Positions 17,435-26,291 of a stretch of 64,000 nucleotides of DNA are shown here, one piece after another. The position numbers were made by a program, and so were the translations under genes. The notes below the pieces were generated by a model. The model worked only from the letters and a program-made list of their open reading frames with translations, was not told the DNA's origin and searched no databases. Origin of the DNA: Rhodopseudomonas palustris (GTDB taxonomy: Bacteria > Pseudomonadota > Alphaproteobacteria > Rhizobiales > Xanthobacteraceae); contig NZ_QKQS01000016.1 in NCBI RefSeq assembly GCF_003226555.1, positions 186,001-250,000 of the forward strand, read 5' to 3'. Every line of letters starts with the position of its first letter. Position 1 is the first letter of the stretch.

Positions 17435-18055
17435 TTATGGGCAGGGGTGCCGCTTGCCGTCGTAGCCGAGATAGGTCCCGGACGCTGGATCGTAGGATTT
17501 GAAGCGCCGCCGGCAATAGGCGTCCGCACCGTCGTCGTCGGGAACAACCGTCACGGTCGGCTCGTCGTAGTCGCCATAGTAATACGAGTTGCCGTAATAA
17601 CCGTAGGGGGCTCCCCAAACGCCACCGACCGCGTAGCCGGGCCAGAACCCTCCACCGCGCCAGTGACGGCCATGCCAACCTCCGCCGTGCCAAGGACGGC
17701 CGCCACCATGCCATCCGCCACCGCCATGCCATCCACCGCCGCGCCAACCGCCGCCGCCACCGGCCACGCGCGGCCCGACGGGCGCACCGCGGGCGATCGC
17801 TGCGCCGGCTAAACCGCCACGGCTGATTCCACCTCCGCCGAAAACCGGGCCGCCACCGCCGCCACGGCCCATACCCATGGCCGGGCCGCCGCCTCCACCG
17901 CCAACCGCGGGGCCACCGCCACCCGCAGGGCCTCCGCCACCGCCGCCGCCGCGGCCGGCAACGGCCGGGCCTTGGGCGAAGCTCGGCGCGGTGGCGAGGG
18001 GCAGGGCGATGGCCAGCGCGGCCACGGCACTCAAGGTTTTCAAATTCAACATCAT
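17435..18055 (-). CDS. BA14K-family protein with Gly/His-rich low-complexity region
   Basis: 206 aa. A signal peptide (about 1-28, ending PSFAQG) is followed by a Gly-rich stretch, then Gly/Trp/His repeats of the GGWHGGG type, and a C-terminal BA14K module ending YCRRRFKSYDP...RHPCP with its two Cys. The BA14K module was first described as a lectin-like Brucella immunoreactive protein. Start chosen at the double ATG 18050-18055, which has GGAG just upstream; an ATG at 18064 is possible. The His/Gly repeats could bind metal. The same C-terminal module recurs at 37843-38235. Confidence 0.75.
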   Translation of the reverse strand: MMLNLKTLSAVAALAIALPLATAPSFAQGPAVAGRGGGGGGGPAGGGGPAVGGGGGGPAMGMGRGGGGGPVFGGGGISRGGLAGAAIARGAPVGPRVAGGGGGWRGGGWHGGGGWHGGGRPWHGGGWHGRHWRGGGFWPGYAVGGVWGAPYGYYGNSYYYGDYDEPTVTVVPDDDGADAYCRRRFKSYDPASGTYLGYDGKRHPCP

Positions 18056-18100
18056 TGGCTCCATCGACGGGGACTGGCTTGGAACACCGTTCGCGGTCTC

Positions 18101-18125
18101 AACCCGGCTGGACCGCCGTCGTTCC
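18101..18125 (-). promoter_or_regulatory. Weak candidate EcfG-type promoter upstream of the BA14K gene
   Basis: On the minus strand GGAAC (18125-18121) is followed after 16 nt by GGTT (18104-18101). The EcfG consensus is GGAAC-N16/17-CGTT, so the -10 matches 3 of 4. The implied leader to the start at 18055 is about 40 nt. Confidence 0.3.
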
Positions 18126-18300
18126 GATTCCGTCGCGCGTTGGCGAAAGCTGGTCCCATTCCGCTGTATAGAGACTGAACAGAATGCGGTGATTTTGCGG
18201 AACCGGTGCCGGCGCTTGTTCGCAGGCGTTCGCAACGGCTGGACAAGCGGGCCCGCCAGTGGCATCAGGGAAACCGTTGACGCCGCCGAGGATGCACCAG

Positions 18301-18711
18301 ATGAAACTGTTTTTGCTGCGGATTTTTACCTGGTGGAACGGCTTTACGTTCGGCACCCAGCTTTGGACGTGGCGGTTCGGCGAACTGGTCGGTACCGATG
18401 ACCAGGGCAACCGCTACTTCCGCACCAAAGGCGGCAAGATCGACCCCAGCCTCGGCTTCGAGCGGCGCTGGGTTCTGTACAATGGCTACGCCGAGGCGAG
18501 CCGTGTGCCGCCGGAGTGGCATGGATGGCTGCACAATGTGGTCGATCTGCCGCCGACCGAGGAAAGCTACACGCCGCGTGAGTGGATGAAGCCGCATCAT
18601 CCGAATCTCACCGGTACGCCGCTGGCGCATCGGCCGAGCGGATCGACCCTGTCGACCGGGCGCCGGCCGAAGGCGACCGGCGATTATCAGCCCTGGACTC
18701 CGGGCGCCTGA
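18301..18711 (+). CDS. NADH:ubiquinone oxidoreductase subunit NDUFA12 (B17.2-like)
   Basis: 136 aa. The family core is visible: TWWNGFTFGTQLWTWRFGE, then GNRYFRTKGG and RRWVLYNGYAEASRVPPEWHGWLH. It is the bacterial homologue of the 17.2-kDa accessory subunit of complex I, found in alphaproteobacteria outside the nuo operon. It should sit on the cytoplasmic arm of complex I and aid assembly or stability. The start at 18301 has GAGG 9 nt upstream; an in-frame ATG at 18292 lies too close to it. It converges on the DJ-1 family gene 24 nt away. Confidence 0.92.
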   Translation: MKLFLLRIFTWWNGFTFGTQLWTWRFGELVGTDDQGNRYFRTKGGKIDPSLGFERRWVLYNGYAEASRVPPEWHGWLHNVVDLPPTEESYTPREWMKPHHPNLTGTPLAHRPSGSTLSTGRRPKATGDYQPWTPGA

Positions 18712-18735
18712 GTCGTCGCGGAGGAGGCGGTCCGA

Positions 18736-19440
18736 TCAGACCGCCGGCCCCGCATTTCGCGCCAATCGATCGGCCGCCCGGCGGATCGCATTGACGCGGG
18801 TTTCGCGCGCGCCCTGCATGCGCTGCTTCAGCATCGTGACGACCTCTTCCGGGGCGGTGTCCGGCGAGCCCGCGTTGAACGGTGGCGCCGGGTTGTATTC
18901 CAGCATCAACTGGATCGCCTCGGCGGTGCTGCGGTCGGAGAGCAGCTCCGCCAGCGTCAGCGCAAAGTCGATCCCCGCGGTCACGCCGCCGCCGCTGATG
19001 CGGTTGCGGTCGATACAGACCCGCGACCGGTCGGGAATTGCACCGAAGGCCGCAAGATCCTCGATCGCCGACCAGTGCGTCGTGGCTCGGTAGCCGCGCA
19101 GCAGGCCCGCCGCGCCGAGCACCAGGGCGCCGGTGCACACCGAGGTGAGATAGCGTGCGTGCTCGGCCTGGCGGCGCAGGAAGCCGAGGGTGTCCTCGTC
19201 GTTGACCAGATCGTCAGTGCCCGAGCCGCCGGGCACGCAGATCACATCCAGCTGCGGACAGCCGGCAAAATCGATCGTCGGCGGCAGCATCAGCGCGGTG
19301 TCGCTGGTGACAGGCGCCATCGTCTTGGCGACGAGGTACACTTTCGCGTTCGGCAACCGCGAGAACACCTGCAGCGGTCCGGTGAGATCGAGCTGGGTGA
19401 GCTTCGGAAACAGTAGCAGTCCGATGGTCGTGGTGGTCAT
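18736..19440 (-). CDS. DJ-1/PfpI family protein, isonitrile-hydratase-like
   Basis: 234 aa with a DJ-1/PfpI (class-I glutamine amidotransferase-like) fold. The nucleophile elbow is TSVCTGALVLGAAGLL followed by ATTHW, typical of the InhA isonitrile-hydratase group. The C-terminal extension (about 190-234) is helical and charged. It is divergent from the GlxA-like regulator at 19566, whose N-terminal domain has the same fold, so the regulator probably controls this gene. Possible activities include isonitrile hydration or glyoxalase/deglycase-type chemistry. Confidence 0.82.
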   Translation of the reverse strand: MTTTTIGLLLFPKLTQLDLTGPLQVFSRLPNAKVYLVAKTMAPVTSDTALMLPPTIDFAGCPQLDVICVPGGSGTDDLVNDEDTLGFLRRQAEHARYLTSVCTGALVLGAAGLLRGYRATTHWSAIEDLAAFGAIPDRSRVCIDRNRISGGGVTAGIDFALTLAELLSDRSTAEAIQLMLEYNPAPPFNAGSPDTAPEEVVTMLKQRMQGARETRVNAIRRAADRLARNAGPAV

Positions 19441-19565
19441 GGCGATCTCCTTGTCGCGGGAGCCTTGGGCGCGCTGCGCTTGACGAGATCAGCCTGGCAT
19501 GATCGGCTGTTGTCCGAAATGGCATATTTCCCTCGTTTTCGGACGAATTCAAGGAGAGCCCAGCG

Positions 19566-20504
19566 ATGATCGGGGTGCTGATCTATCCCGACTTTCAACT
19601 GCTCGACGCCGCAGGTCCGATCGCAGCTTTCGAGATCGCCGCGCGTTACGCAAAGCTGCCGCCTGCGATCAGGGTGATGGCAGCGCAGGCGGGGCCGGTG
19701 CGCAGTTCGTCCGGCGCTGAGCTGTTGGCGCGCGTCCTTCGCTACGATCGGTCGATGCGGACGCTGATCGTTGCCGGCGGTGAAGGTGTTCGCGCGGCGG
19801 CGCAATGTCCGCGAACGCAAGCCTTTCTGCGGACTGCCGCGAAGCGCGGTTGTCGCATCGCCAGCGTTTGCTCCGGTGCGTATATGCTGGCCGAAGCCGG
19901 GCTGCTCGATGGCAAGCGCGCCACCACCCACTGGGGCCGCAGCCGCGATTTTCGTCTGCGCTATCCGCAAGTTCGGCTGGAGCCCGACCGGATCTTCGTG
20001 CGCGACGGCGAGGTCTGGACGTCGGCCGGGATCAGCGCCGGGATCGATCTGGCTTTGGCGATCATCGCCGAAGATGATTCCGATGCGATCGCACGCGATG
20101 TGGCGCGGCAGTTGGTCGTTGCCCAGCGCCGCGCCGGCGGGCAGTCACAGTTTTCATCGCTGGTCGAGCTGCAGGATCCGTCCGGCCGTTTTGCCGCGCT
20201 GTTGTCGTGGGTTCGCGAGCATCTCGATACGCCGCTGACCGTCGAACAATTGGCCGAGCAAGCGGGAATGAGTACGCGGCATTTCGCCCGTGCGTTCTCG
20301 GCCGAGACCGGGACGACACCATCGAAAGCGGTGGAGCGGCTGCGGCTCGAGGTGGCGCGCAGCCGGGTGCAGGCGTCCGGCGAAGCGATCGAGCTGGTCG
20401 CGCAGGCGACCGGCTTCGGCGATCCGGAGCGGATGCGCCGTGCCTTCATCCGCGCCTTCGGCCATCCGCCGCAAGCGCTGCGCCGCGCCGCCAAGGCGGC
20501 CTGA
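19566..20504 (+). CDS. GlxA-family transcriptional regulator (DJ-1/PfpI sensor domain + AraC HTH)
   Basis: 312 aa. Residues about 1-170 are a DJ-1/PfpI-like domain with ASVCSGAYMLAEAGLL and ATTHW. Residues about 205-310 are an AraC/XylS double HTH: LTVEQLAEQAGMSTRHFARAF, then ATGFGDPERMRRAFIRAFG. AGGAGA precedes the ATG. It is divergent from the DJ-1 protein at 18736-19440 with 125 bp between them, which should hold the operators. It is most likely an activator whose sensor domain shares the ligand chemistry of its target. Confidence 0.87.
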   Translation: MIGVLIYPDFQLLDAAGPIAAFEIAARYAKLPPAIRVMAAQAGPVRSSSGAELLARVLRYDRSMRTLIVAGGEGVRAAAQCPRTQAFLRTAAKRGCRIASVCSGAYMLAEAGLLDGKRATTHWGRSRDFRLRYPQVRLEPDRIFVRDGEVWTSAGISAGIDLALAIIAEDDSDAIARDVARQLVVAQRRAGGQSQFSSLVELQDPSGRFAALLSWVREHLDTPLTVEQLAEQAGMSTRHFARAFSAETGTTPSKAVERLRLEVARSRVQASGEAIELVAQATGFGDPERMRRAFIRAFGHPPQALRRAAKAA

Positions 20505-20527
20505 CGGTCGCCGCTGCCATCGTTCCG

Positions 20528-21862
20528 TCAGGCCTGCACGGCAACCGCTTCCGCATGGATGCGCTCGGCGTCGGCGTTCAGCGTCGCCATCGCCTGCGTC
20601 AGCTCGGGATAGATCTCGTCGTCGATGGTGACGACGCCGTAGTTGGAATCTTCGCCGTCCCATCGGCCTTGCACCGGCTGATCGGCATGAACGAACCAGT
20701 GATAGCCAATCAGTGTCGGGTGGCGCAGTGCCGCCGTGGTGTAGCGGGTGAAGCCGGCGGCCCGTTCGTGCTGCGTTGGCATCCGCGGGCCGGCGCCGTG
20801 GGTGTTCGGCAGCCCGGCATCGTCGCCGCGGAACGAATATTCGCTGATCAGGCACGGCCGTCCGGTCGAGGCATAGCCTTCGATCACCGCGTCCGGCAAC
20901 GGATCATAGCAGTTGATGCTGATCACGTCGCAGAAGTGCCCGGCCGCCGCGATCACGTCACCGGGCGGCACGTAAGCGAAGCGTCCACCCAGCACCAGAT
21001 GATCGGGAGCGGCGGCGCGGATCGCGGCGGCGCTGACCGACAGATAGCGTTCGGCCAGCAGCCCGGCGAAGGCGTCGCAATCGGCGAAGTAACCGCGCGC
21101 GGCCGGATCATGCTCCTGCGCCCGGTCGTTGGTGAAGAAGTTGCGTCTGAACGGCGGTGGCTTGAGCGGCGCGGCGGCGAGATCGTCCCACGCCGTCAGC
21201 GCGCATTGCCACGCCGCGTTGAACTGTTCGACGCTGTCGTAGCGGCTCTTCAGCAGCGCCAGCGCGGCGCGCCGCGAGAACGGCGCATCCATCGCGCGAA
21301 GGATCGACGGGAGCAGCTCGTTTTCACCGCGCCAGTCCGGTCCCCAAGGCAATTCGTTGTCGGTGAACCAGCCGAGCACATGCGGATCATCGCGCTGCGG
21401 CGAGCAGACCTCACGCGCATGCGCGCGCGCGAACTGTTCGAACTCCGGATCGAAAATATCGCACAGCGGCCAGCCGCCGCGCGTCTCGCCATAGGCGGCG
21501 GCGATGTAGACGACGCCGGCGGCGGAGGCGAGGGGGACCGCGCCGGCGCGCGCGATTTCGGGCTCCGACCACGCACCGAGCGTGTTGAAGCCCCAGGAGG
21601 CGAGGCGGTCCGCCGCGGCGTGACGCCACGCGGCGCGGCTGCCGTATTTGCGCGTGCAGGCTTCGCGATAGGGGCGGCGGTCGGTGCCCTGAATGTTGTC
21701 GTGGTCGAACTGCACCGAGACCACGCCCTTGGAGAGAAACCGTCCGCCGTCGGGATCGATAAACCACCATCGACCGTCGATCTCTTCGACACGGAAGAAG
21801 CCGGTTGCGGTGGCCTTGCCATCGGCGAGGCCGCCCCAGCGTGTGCGTTCAAGTTCAGACAT
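20528..21862 (-). CDS. Agarase-like glycoside hydrolase (GH clan A TIM barrel)
   Basis: 444 aa from the ATG at 21862; in-frame sequence upstream to 21955 is polar and unsupported. An N-terminal region (about 20-50) reads FFRVEEIDGRWWFIDPDGGRFLSKG, a common start of agarase/beta-galactosidase-like enzymes. Candidate acid/base Glu170 lies in TDNELPWG and the nucleophile Glu341 in LISEYSFRG, the clan-A arrangement. No signal peptide is seen, so the enzyme would be cytoplasmic. The polysaccharide is unknown; agar is not implied by the name. Confidence 0.75.
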   Translation of the reverse strand: MSELERTRWGGLADGKATATGFFRVEEIDGRWWFIDPDGGRFLSKGVVSVQFDHDNIQGTDRRPYREACTRKYGSRAAWRHAAADRLASWGFNTLGAWSEPEIARAGAVPLASAAGVVYIAAAYGETRGGWPLCDIFDPEFEQFARAHAREVCSPQRDDPHVLGWFTDNELPWGPDWRGENELLPSILRAMDAPFSRRAALALLKSRYDSVEQFNAAWQCALTAWDDLAAAPLKPPPFRRNFFTNDRAQEHDPAARGYFADCDAFAGLLAERYLSVSAAAIRAAAPDHLVLGGRFAYVPPGDVIAAAGHFCDVISINCYDPLPDAVIEGYASTGRPCLISEYSFRGDDAGLPNTHGAGPRMPTQHERAAGFTRYTTAALRHPTLIGYHWFVHADQPVQGRWDGEDSNYGVVTIDDEIYPELTQAMATLNADAERIHAEAVAVQA

Positions 21863-21968
21863 TCCGTCGCGACGATCGGCGCCCGCGCGCCGCTGCTCCC
21901 TGTGACCGGGCAAATCCTCGGACGGCGGGACCAGCGTCTCGTTGACGCCGGTCAATGCCGTGCTGCGG

Positions 21969-22913
21969 CTAAAGCGCCTTCAGCCAGTCGCCGATCTGGC
22001 GCACGAGGGTGTTGGCCTGCGGCAGCAGCTTGCCCATGGTGAAAAAGCCGTGGAACTGGCCCGGAAAGGTCCGATGCTCGACCGGTACGCCCGCATCGGC
22101 GAGGCGGCGGGCGTATTCGTCGCCTTCGTCGCGCAGCGGGTCGGCACCGGCGGTGATGACGAAGGCGGGCGGCAGGCCGGCGAGCGTTTCGGCGCGGGCC
22201 GGGGAGGCGCGCCAGTCGTCGGCGTCGTTCGCTCCATTCAGATAGTGATCACGAAACCAGCGGATCACCGAATGCGTCAGCAGCACGCTGGTCTCCGGTT
22301 CGCTGTGCGACGGATGCTGCATCGAAAAATCGGTGGCTGGATAGATTAGCACCTGGCCGGCGAGCAGCGGTCCGCCGTGATCGCGGGCGTGAAGCGCAAC
22401 GACTGCGGCGAGGTTGCCGCCGGCGCTGTCGCCGCCGACGCTGAGCTGCTCCGGATCGATGCCGAGCGTCTTGGCATGGTCAGCGATCCACCGCGTCGCC
22501 GCGATCGCGTCATCGACCGCCGCTGGAAATTTGTGTTCCGGCGCCAGCCGGTAGTCGACCGAGATCACCAACAGCTCGCCGTCATTGGCGATCCCACGGC
22601 ACACCACGTCGTGGGTATCGAGATCGCCGATCACCCAGCCGCCGCCGTGAAGGAACACCAGCGCCGGCGCCAGACCGCCGTCCTGCCGCAGCGTCTTCGG
22701 CGTATACAGCCGGGCCGGGATGTCGCCGACCGGTCCCGGGATGGCGATCGATTGGATCGATGCCAGCTCCGGCGGCTCCGGATTGCTGACCAGCCGCGCC
22801 GCCGAGTAGTAGGCGCGCGCTTCGCTCGCGCTCAGTGTCTCATAGGAGGGGCGGCCGGCGTCCTGGAACGCCTGATAGACGGCAGCGGCATCGGGATCGA
22901 GCTTGGCGGGCAT
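21969..22913 (-). CDS. Alpha/beta hydrolase, hormone-sensitive-lipase family esterase
   Basis: 314 aa. The oxyanion-hole motif HGGGW is at residues 89-93, the nucleophile Ser163 in GDSAGG, Asp258 in GADPLRDEG and His288 in GQFHGF, giving a complete catalytic triad. This is the family IV (HSL) bacterial esterase pattern, acting on short-chain acyl esters in the cytoplasm. It lies behind the agarase-like gene on the same strand with a 106-nt spacer. Confidence 0.9.
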   Translation of the reverse strand: MPAKLDPDAAAVYQAFQDAGRPSYETLSASEARAYYSAARLVSNPEPPELASIQSIAIPGPVGDIPARLYTPKTLRQDGGLAPALVFLHGGGWVIGDLDTHDVVCRGIANDGELLVISVDYRLAPEHKFPAAVDDAIAATRWIADHAKTLGIDPEQLSVGGDSAGGNLAAVVALHARDHGGPLLAGQVLIYPATDFSMQHPSHSEPETSVLLTHSVIRWFRDHYLNGANDADDWRASPARAETLAGLPPAFVITAGADPLRDEGDEYARRLADAGVPVEHRTFPGQFHGFFTMGKLLPQANTLVRQIGDWLKAL

Positions 22914-23157
22914 GGGGCTTCCTCGGGCTTCCCGGTTCGAGCCGGGGCTATTTGTTGCGGCGCCGAGGGCGGACCCGCGGAGCCTGAAACCAATATCTCA
23001 GGAGTTCCTCGCAATAGCCAGCAGCAGCGGGTGCTTCAGGCTCGCCGCTGACCGGCCCTTTCCCCGCCGTATTCCCCGTGTTAACCGAGAGGCCAATGCG
23101 AGCGGCCCGAAGCTGTAGAATGTCGCAAGCCTGATTCGTCGATTGAAGCCGCGCGGA

Positions 23158-24081
23158 ATGTCCCGAAGCCTGAGCCTAGTCGGTCTTGCGGCGTTGATCG
23201 TCGCCCCGTTGATCGCGTTTGCGCCCCCGGCGCAGGCGCAGATCGGCAACATCTTCTCGGATCCGCCGCCGCGGCCGCCGGGCATGGTACCGCGCGGTGC
23301 GCCGGCCGACGACGACGAGGAAGAGGTGCCGGATCTGCCGCCCCAGGGGCGGGTGCTGCCGGCCCCGAACCGGGCGATCCAGGGTTCGGCGATGCCAGGG
23401 CCGGTGCAATCGCAGCCGCTCCCGCCGCCGCCCGGCACGACGATCATCCCGCAGACCGCACCGCCAGCCGCTGCGCCCGGCCAGCCGAATACCGGCGTCG
23501 CCAACGCACCTGCCGGCGCCAATCCATTGCCCGGCCTGCCGCCGGGGCAGCGCCAGCCGCGCGGTACGCCGCAGACCAATCCGCCACCGGCCCCGGCGAC
23601 GCTGCAGCCGGGCGACGAGATCGTCACCGAGCCGCCGGCGCAGAAGATCGTCAACAAGAAGGCCAGCTTCACCGGCCTCGACAAGATCACCGGCCGCACC
23701 ATCAATTTCGATGCCGATATCGGCGAGACGGTGCAGTTCGGCGCGCTGCGGGTGAAGACCGACGCCTGCTACACCAGGCCGGCGACCGAGGCCACCAACA
23801 CCGACGCCTTCGTCGAGGTCGACGAGATCACGCTGCAGGGCGAGGTGAAGCGGATCTTCTCGGGCTGGATGTTCGCGGCGAGCCCCGGCCTGCACGCGGT
23901 CGAGCACCCGATCTACGACATCTGGCTGACCGATTGTAAGGATCCGGAGAAGCCGAACGTCGCCAGCGCGCAGCCTGAGCCGCCGAAGCCGGCCGCCCAG
24001 CCCCAGCCGCGCCGCCGCTCGCAGCAGCAGTCCCAGCCGCGCCCGCAACGCCCGCCGCCGCTGCCGGGTTTCCAGCAGTAA
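23158..24081 (+). CDS. DUF2155 domain-containing exported protein
   Basis: 307 aa from the ATG at 23158; a TTG at 23143 would add five residues. A signal peptide covers about 1-28 (ends AQAQIGN). A Pro-rich, partly acidic linker (about 30-165) is followed by the DUF2155 domain, with KITGRTINFDADIGETVQFG and a Cys pair (DACYTRP ... WLTDCKDP). The C-terminal tail is Pro/Gln-rich. DUF2155 proteins are periplasmic or envelope proteins of unknown function, usually found near aat and accC in alphaproteobacteria, as here. Confidence 0.85.
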   Translation: MSRSLSLVGLAALIVAPLIAFAPPAQAQIGNIFSDPPPRPPGMVPRGAPADDDEEEVPDLPPQGRVLPAPNRAIQGSAMPGPVQSQPLPPPPGTTIIPQTAPPAAAPGQPNTGVANAPAGANPLPGLPPGQRQPRGTPQTNPPPAPATLQPGDEIVTEPPAQKIVNKKASFTGLDKITGRTINFDADIGETVQFGALRVKTDACYTRPATEATNTDAFVEVDEITLQGEVKRIFSGWMFAASPGLHAVEHPIYDIWLTDCKDPEKPNVASAQPEPPKPAAQPQPRRRSQQQSQPRPQRPPPLPGFQQ

Positions 24082-24094
24082 CTGATCGTGGTCC

Positions 24095-24772
24095 TCAGCT
24101 GCGCGACGCGATGATCGCCAGCGCCTCGGCGCCGGCGACCGGGCGGTCGGTCGGCAGTGCGGCGAACGAGGCTTCGCCGTCGAGCGCATCGTCGAGCAGG
24201 TTGCGGTAGCGCAGCCGCGGCACTTCGATCGCGCCGAAGCTCTTCAGATGATCCGTCACGAACTGGGTGTCGAGCAGGATGTAGCCGCCGGCCAGGAGAC
24301 GGGCGACGAGATGCACCAGTGCGACCTTGGAGGCATCGCGGGCACGGTGGAACATGCTCTCACCGAAGAATGCGCGCCCCAGACTGACGCCATAAAGGCC
24401 ACCGACGAGATCGCCGTCCTGCCAGACCTCGACGCTGTGGCAGTGGCCGATCTCGTGCAGGCCGATGTACAGCTCGCGAATCCGGCGGTTGATCCAGGTA
24501 TCGTCACGCCCGGGCTGCGGCGCGGCGCAGCCGTCGATCACCGCTTTGAAGTCGCGATCGACCGTGACCGTGAAGGCATCGGAGCGCACCGTGCGGGCGA
24601 GGCGCGAGGTCACCCGAAAGCCGCCGAGCGGGATGATGCCGCGCATGTCGGGCTCGACCCAGAACAGCGACGGATCGTCGACGCTCTCGGCCATCGGAAA
24701 GATGCCGCAGGCATAGGCGCGCAGCAGCACGTCGGGGGTGATCTCGGAAGCGGCGGAGTCGCGTGAAGCCAT
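24095..24772 (-). CDS. aat: Leucyl/phenylalanyl-tRNA--protein transferase
   Basis: 225 aa. The start [19 protein letters not shown], then [12 protein letters not shown], and the core [21 protein letters not shown] with FFGESMFH are the Aat family landmarks. The enzyme transfers Leu or Phe from aminoacyl-tRNA to N-terminal Arg or Lys of proteins, marking them for ClpS/ClpAP degradation. It is convergent with the DUF2155 gene (13 nt apart). Confidence 0.95.
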   Translation of the reverse strand: MASRDSAASEITPDVLLRAYACGIFPMAESVDDPSLFWVEPDMRGIIPLGGFRVTSRLARTVRSDAFTVTVDRDFKAVIDGCAAPQPGRDDTWINRRIRELYIGLHEIGHCHSVEVWQDGDLVGGLYGVSLGRAFFGESMFHRARDASKVALVHLVARLLAGGYILLDTQFVTDHLKSFGAIEVPRLRYRNLLDDALDGEASFAALPTDRPVAGAEALAIIASRS

Positions 24773-24829
24773 GCCGAAACCATAGCACGACGGCGGCGAC
24801 GCGCGACCCTGCGGGAGCGGGCGCCTGGC

Positions 24830-26047
24830 TTAGTGCGGCAGGTCGGGATACCAGCCGAGCAACGCCAGCATCGCGAAGAACGCGATGAAATACGCGATGC
24901 CGACGTGCCAGCCGTGGCGCAGCCACAGCACCACCGACTTGCCCTCGGGGAACATGTTGGTGATCGCCACTCCGGCCGAGGAGCCGAACCACATCATCGA
25001 GCCGCCGAAGCCGACGGCGTAGGCGAGAAAGCCCCAATCGTAGCCGCCTTGCTTCAACGCCAGCGCGGTAAGCGGAATGTTGTCGAATCCGGCCGACACG
25101 AAGCCGAGGCCGAGCGCGGTCTGCCAGCTCGCCGCCGGCAGCTCTTCGACCGGCATCATCGAGGCGGTGGTCACCAGCGCCAGCAGGAAGATCGTGCCCT
25201 TGAAGGTCGCGGGCATCAGCTCCCAATCCGGGCGGCGCAGCGGCGCCGTCAGAAGGAGCACTGCCCAGACCGTCAGGCCGAGCACCGGCGCATGGTCGAG
25301 TACCGTCGGGAATTTCATGTTGGCGGTGACATTGGCAGCCAGCGCCGCAATCAGGATCGCAGCGACGATACCGACCCGGACCCATTCGATCTTCAGGCCG
25401 CGCGGCGCGTTCTTCTCGATCGGCGAGAACCGCTGCTGCTGGATCGACGCCGGCACCGCGAACAGCGCCAGCGCGATCGCGGCCGCGACGTAGGCGTCGA
25501 GCACTTCCAGAGGGCTGACGCCGTCGATCCACATCATCGTCGTGGTGGTGTCGCCGACCACGCTGCCCGACCCGCCGGCGTTGGAGGCGGCGACAATCGC
25601 GGCCAGATAGCCGATGTGCACCCGGCCGCGGAAAACGTGCCGCGCCACCATGCCGCCGATCAGCGCGGCGGCGATGTTGTCCAGGAAGCTCGACAGCACG
25701 AACACCAGGCCGAGCAGCACCACCGGGCCCTTCCAGTCGTCGGGCAGCAGCGCCGGCATTTCGTCGGGAATGCCGCTCTTTTCGAAATGCGCCGACAGCA
25801 GCGCAAATCCCATCAGCAGCAGGAACAGGTTCGCCAGCGTCACCCATTCGTGTTGCATGTGCAGCGTCAGTCCGGTCAGCCCGGTGCCTGTCTTGAAGCC
25901 GGCGAACAGCAGTTTGTAGCTGACGACGGTGGCCAGCCCGGTCAGAGCGATCAGCAGGGTATGACGATGGAAGATCGCCACACCGACGAGGGTGGCGGCG
26001 AACAGGATGAAATCGAGCGGAATGCCGAACACCAGAACCGGGGTCAC
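24830..26047 (-). CDS. NhaD/ArsB-type sodium:proton antiporter-like membrane protein
   Basis: 405 aa from a GTG at 26047 with GAGG 5 nt upstream; an upstream in-frame reading to 26500 is Arg/Ser-rich and overlaps the neighbouring gene. About eleven membrane segments. FLDNIAAALIGGMVA and SAGFDNIPLTALAL are the two inverted 'DN' repeats of the ion transporter superfamily, and AASNAGGSGSVVGDTTTTMMW matches NhaD-like proteins. It probably exchanges Na+ for H+ across the inner membrane. An organic-acid exporter in the same superfamily is the main alternative. Confidence 0.8.
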   Translation of the reverse strand: MTPVLVFGIPLDFILFAATLVGVAIFHRHTLLIALTGLATVVSYKLLFAGFKTGTGLTGLTLHMQHEWVTLANLFLLLMGFALLSAHFEKSGIPDEMPALLPDDWKGPVVLLGLVFVLSSFLDNIAAALIGGMVARHVFRGRVHIGYLAAIVAASNAGGSGSVVGDTTTTMMWIDGVSPLEVLDAYVAAAIALALFAVPASIQQQRFSPIEKNAPRGLKIEWVRVGIVAAILIAALAANVTANMKFPTVLDHAPVLGLTVWAVLLLTAPLRRPDWELMPATFKGTIFLLALVTTASMMPVEELPAASWQTALGLGFVSAGFDNIPLTALALKQGGYDWGFLAYAVGFGGSMMWFGSSAGVAITNMFPEGKSVVLWLRHGWHVGIAYFIAFFAMLALLGWYPDLPH

Positions 26048-26291
26048 GACAGCCTCGTGCCGGGCAGGGCGGGCTGCAGCGCATCGACGCGCCAATGATA
26101 TGCCGACGGCAACACGCCGCCGCTGAGAGCCTGAAGGTTCAAAGGCGTATCTTCCCGAGATCGGATCCGCCGAACCGGCAACGGTCAGCGGTGCGGCGGA
26201 AGCTGCCCGACGTGCGACAAAATGGCAAGGCAGCAATGGTCTTAAGGCACCGGCTATCGCACCGAAATCCTTGCGGTAGCGCGCGCGGCGA

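Noticed and set aside
18726-18745. GGCGGTC/GACCGCC hairpin between NDUFA12 and the DJ-1 gene
   Set aside because: No T tract, and it overlaps the 3' end of the DJ-1 coding sequence; too weak to call a terminator.
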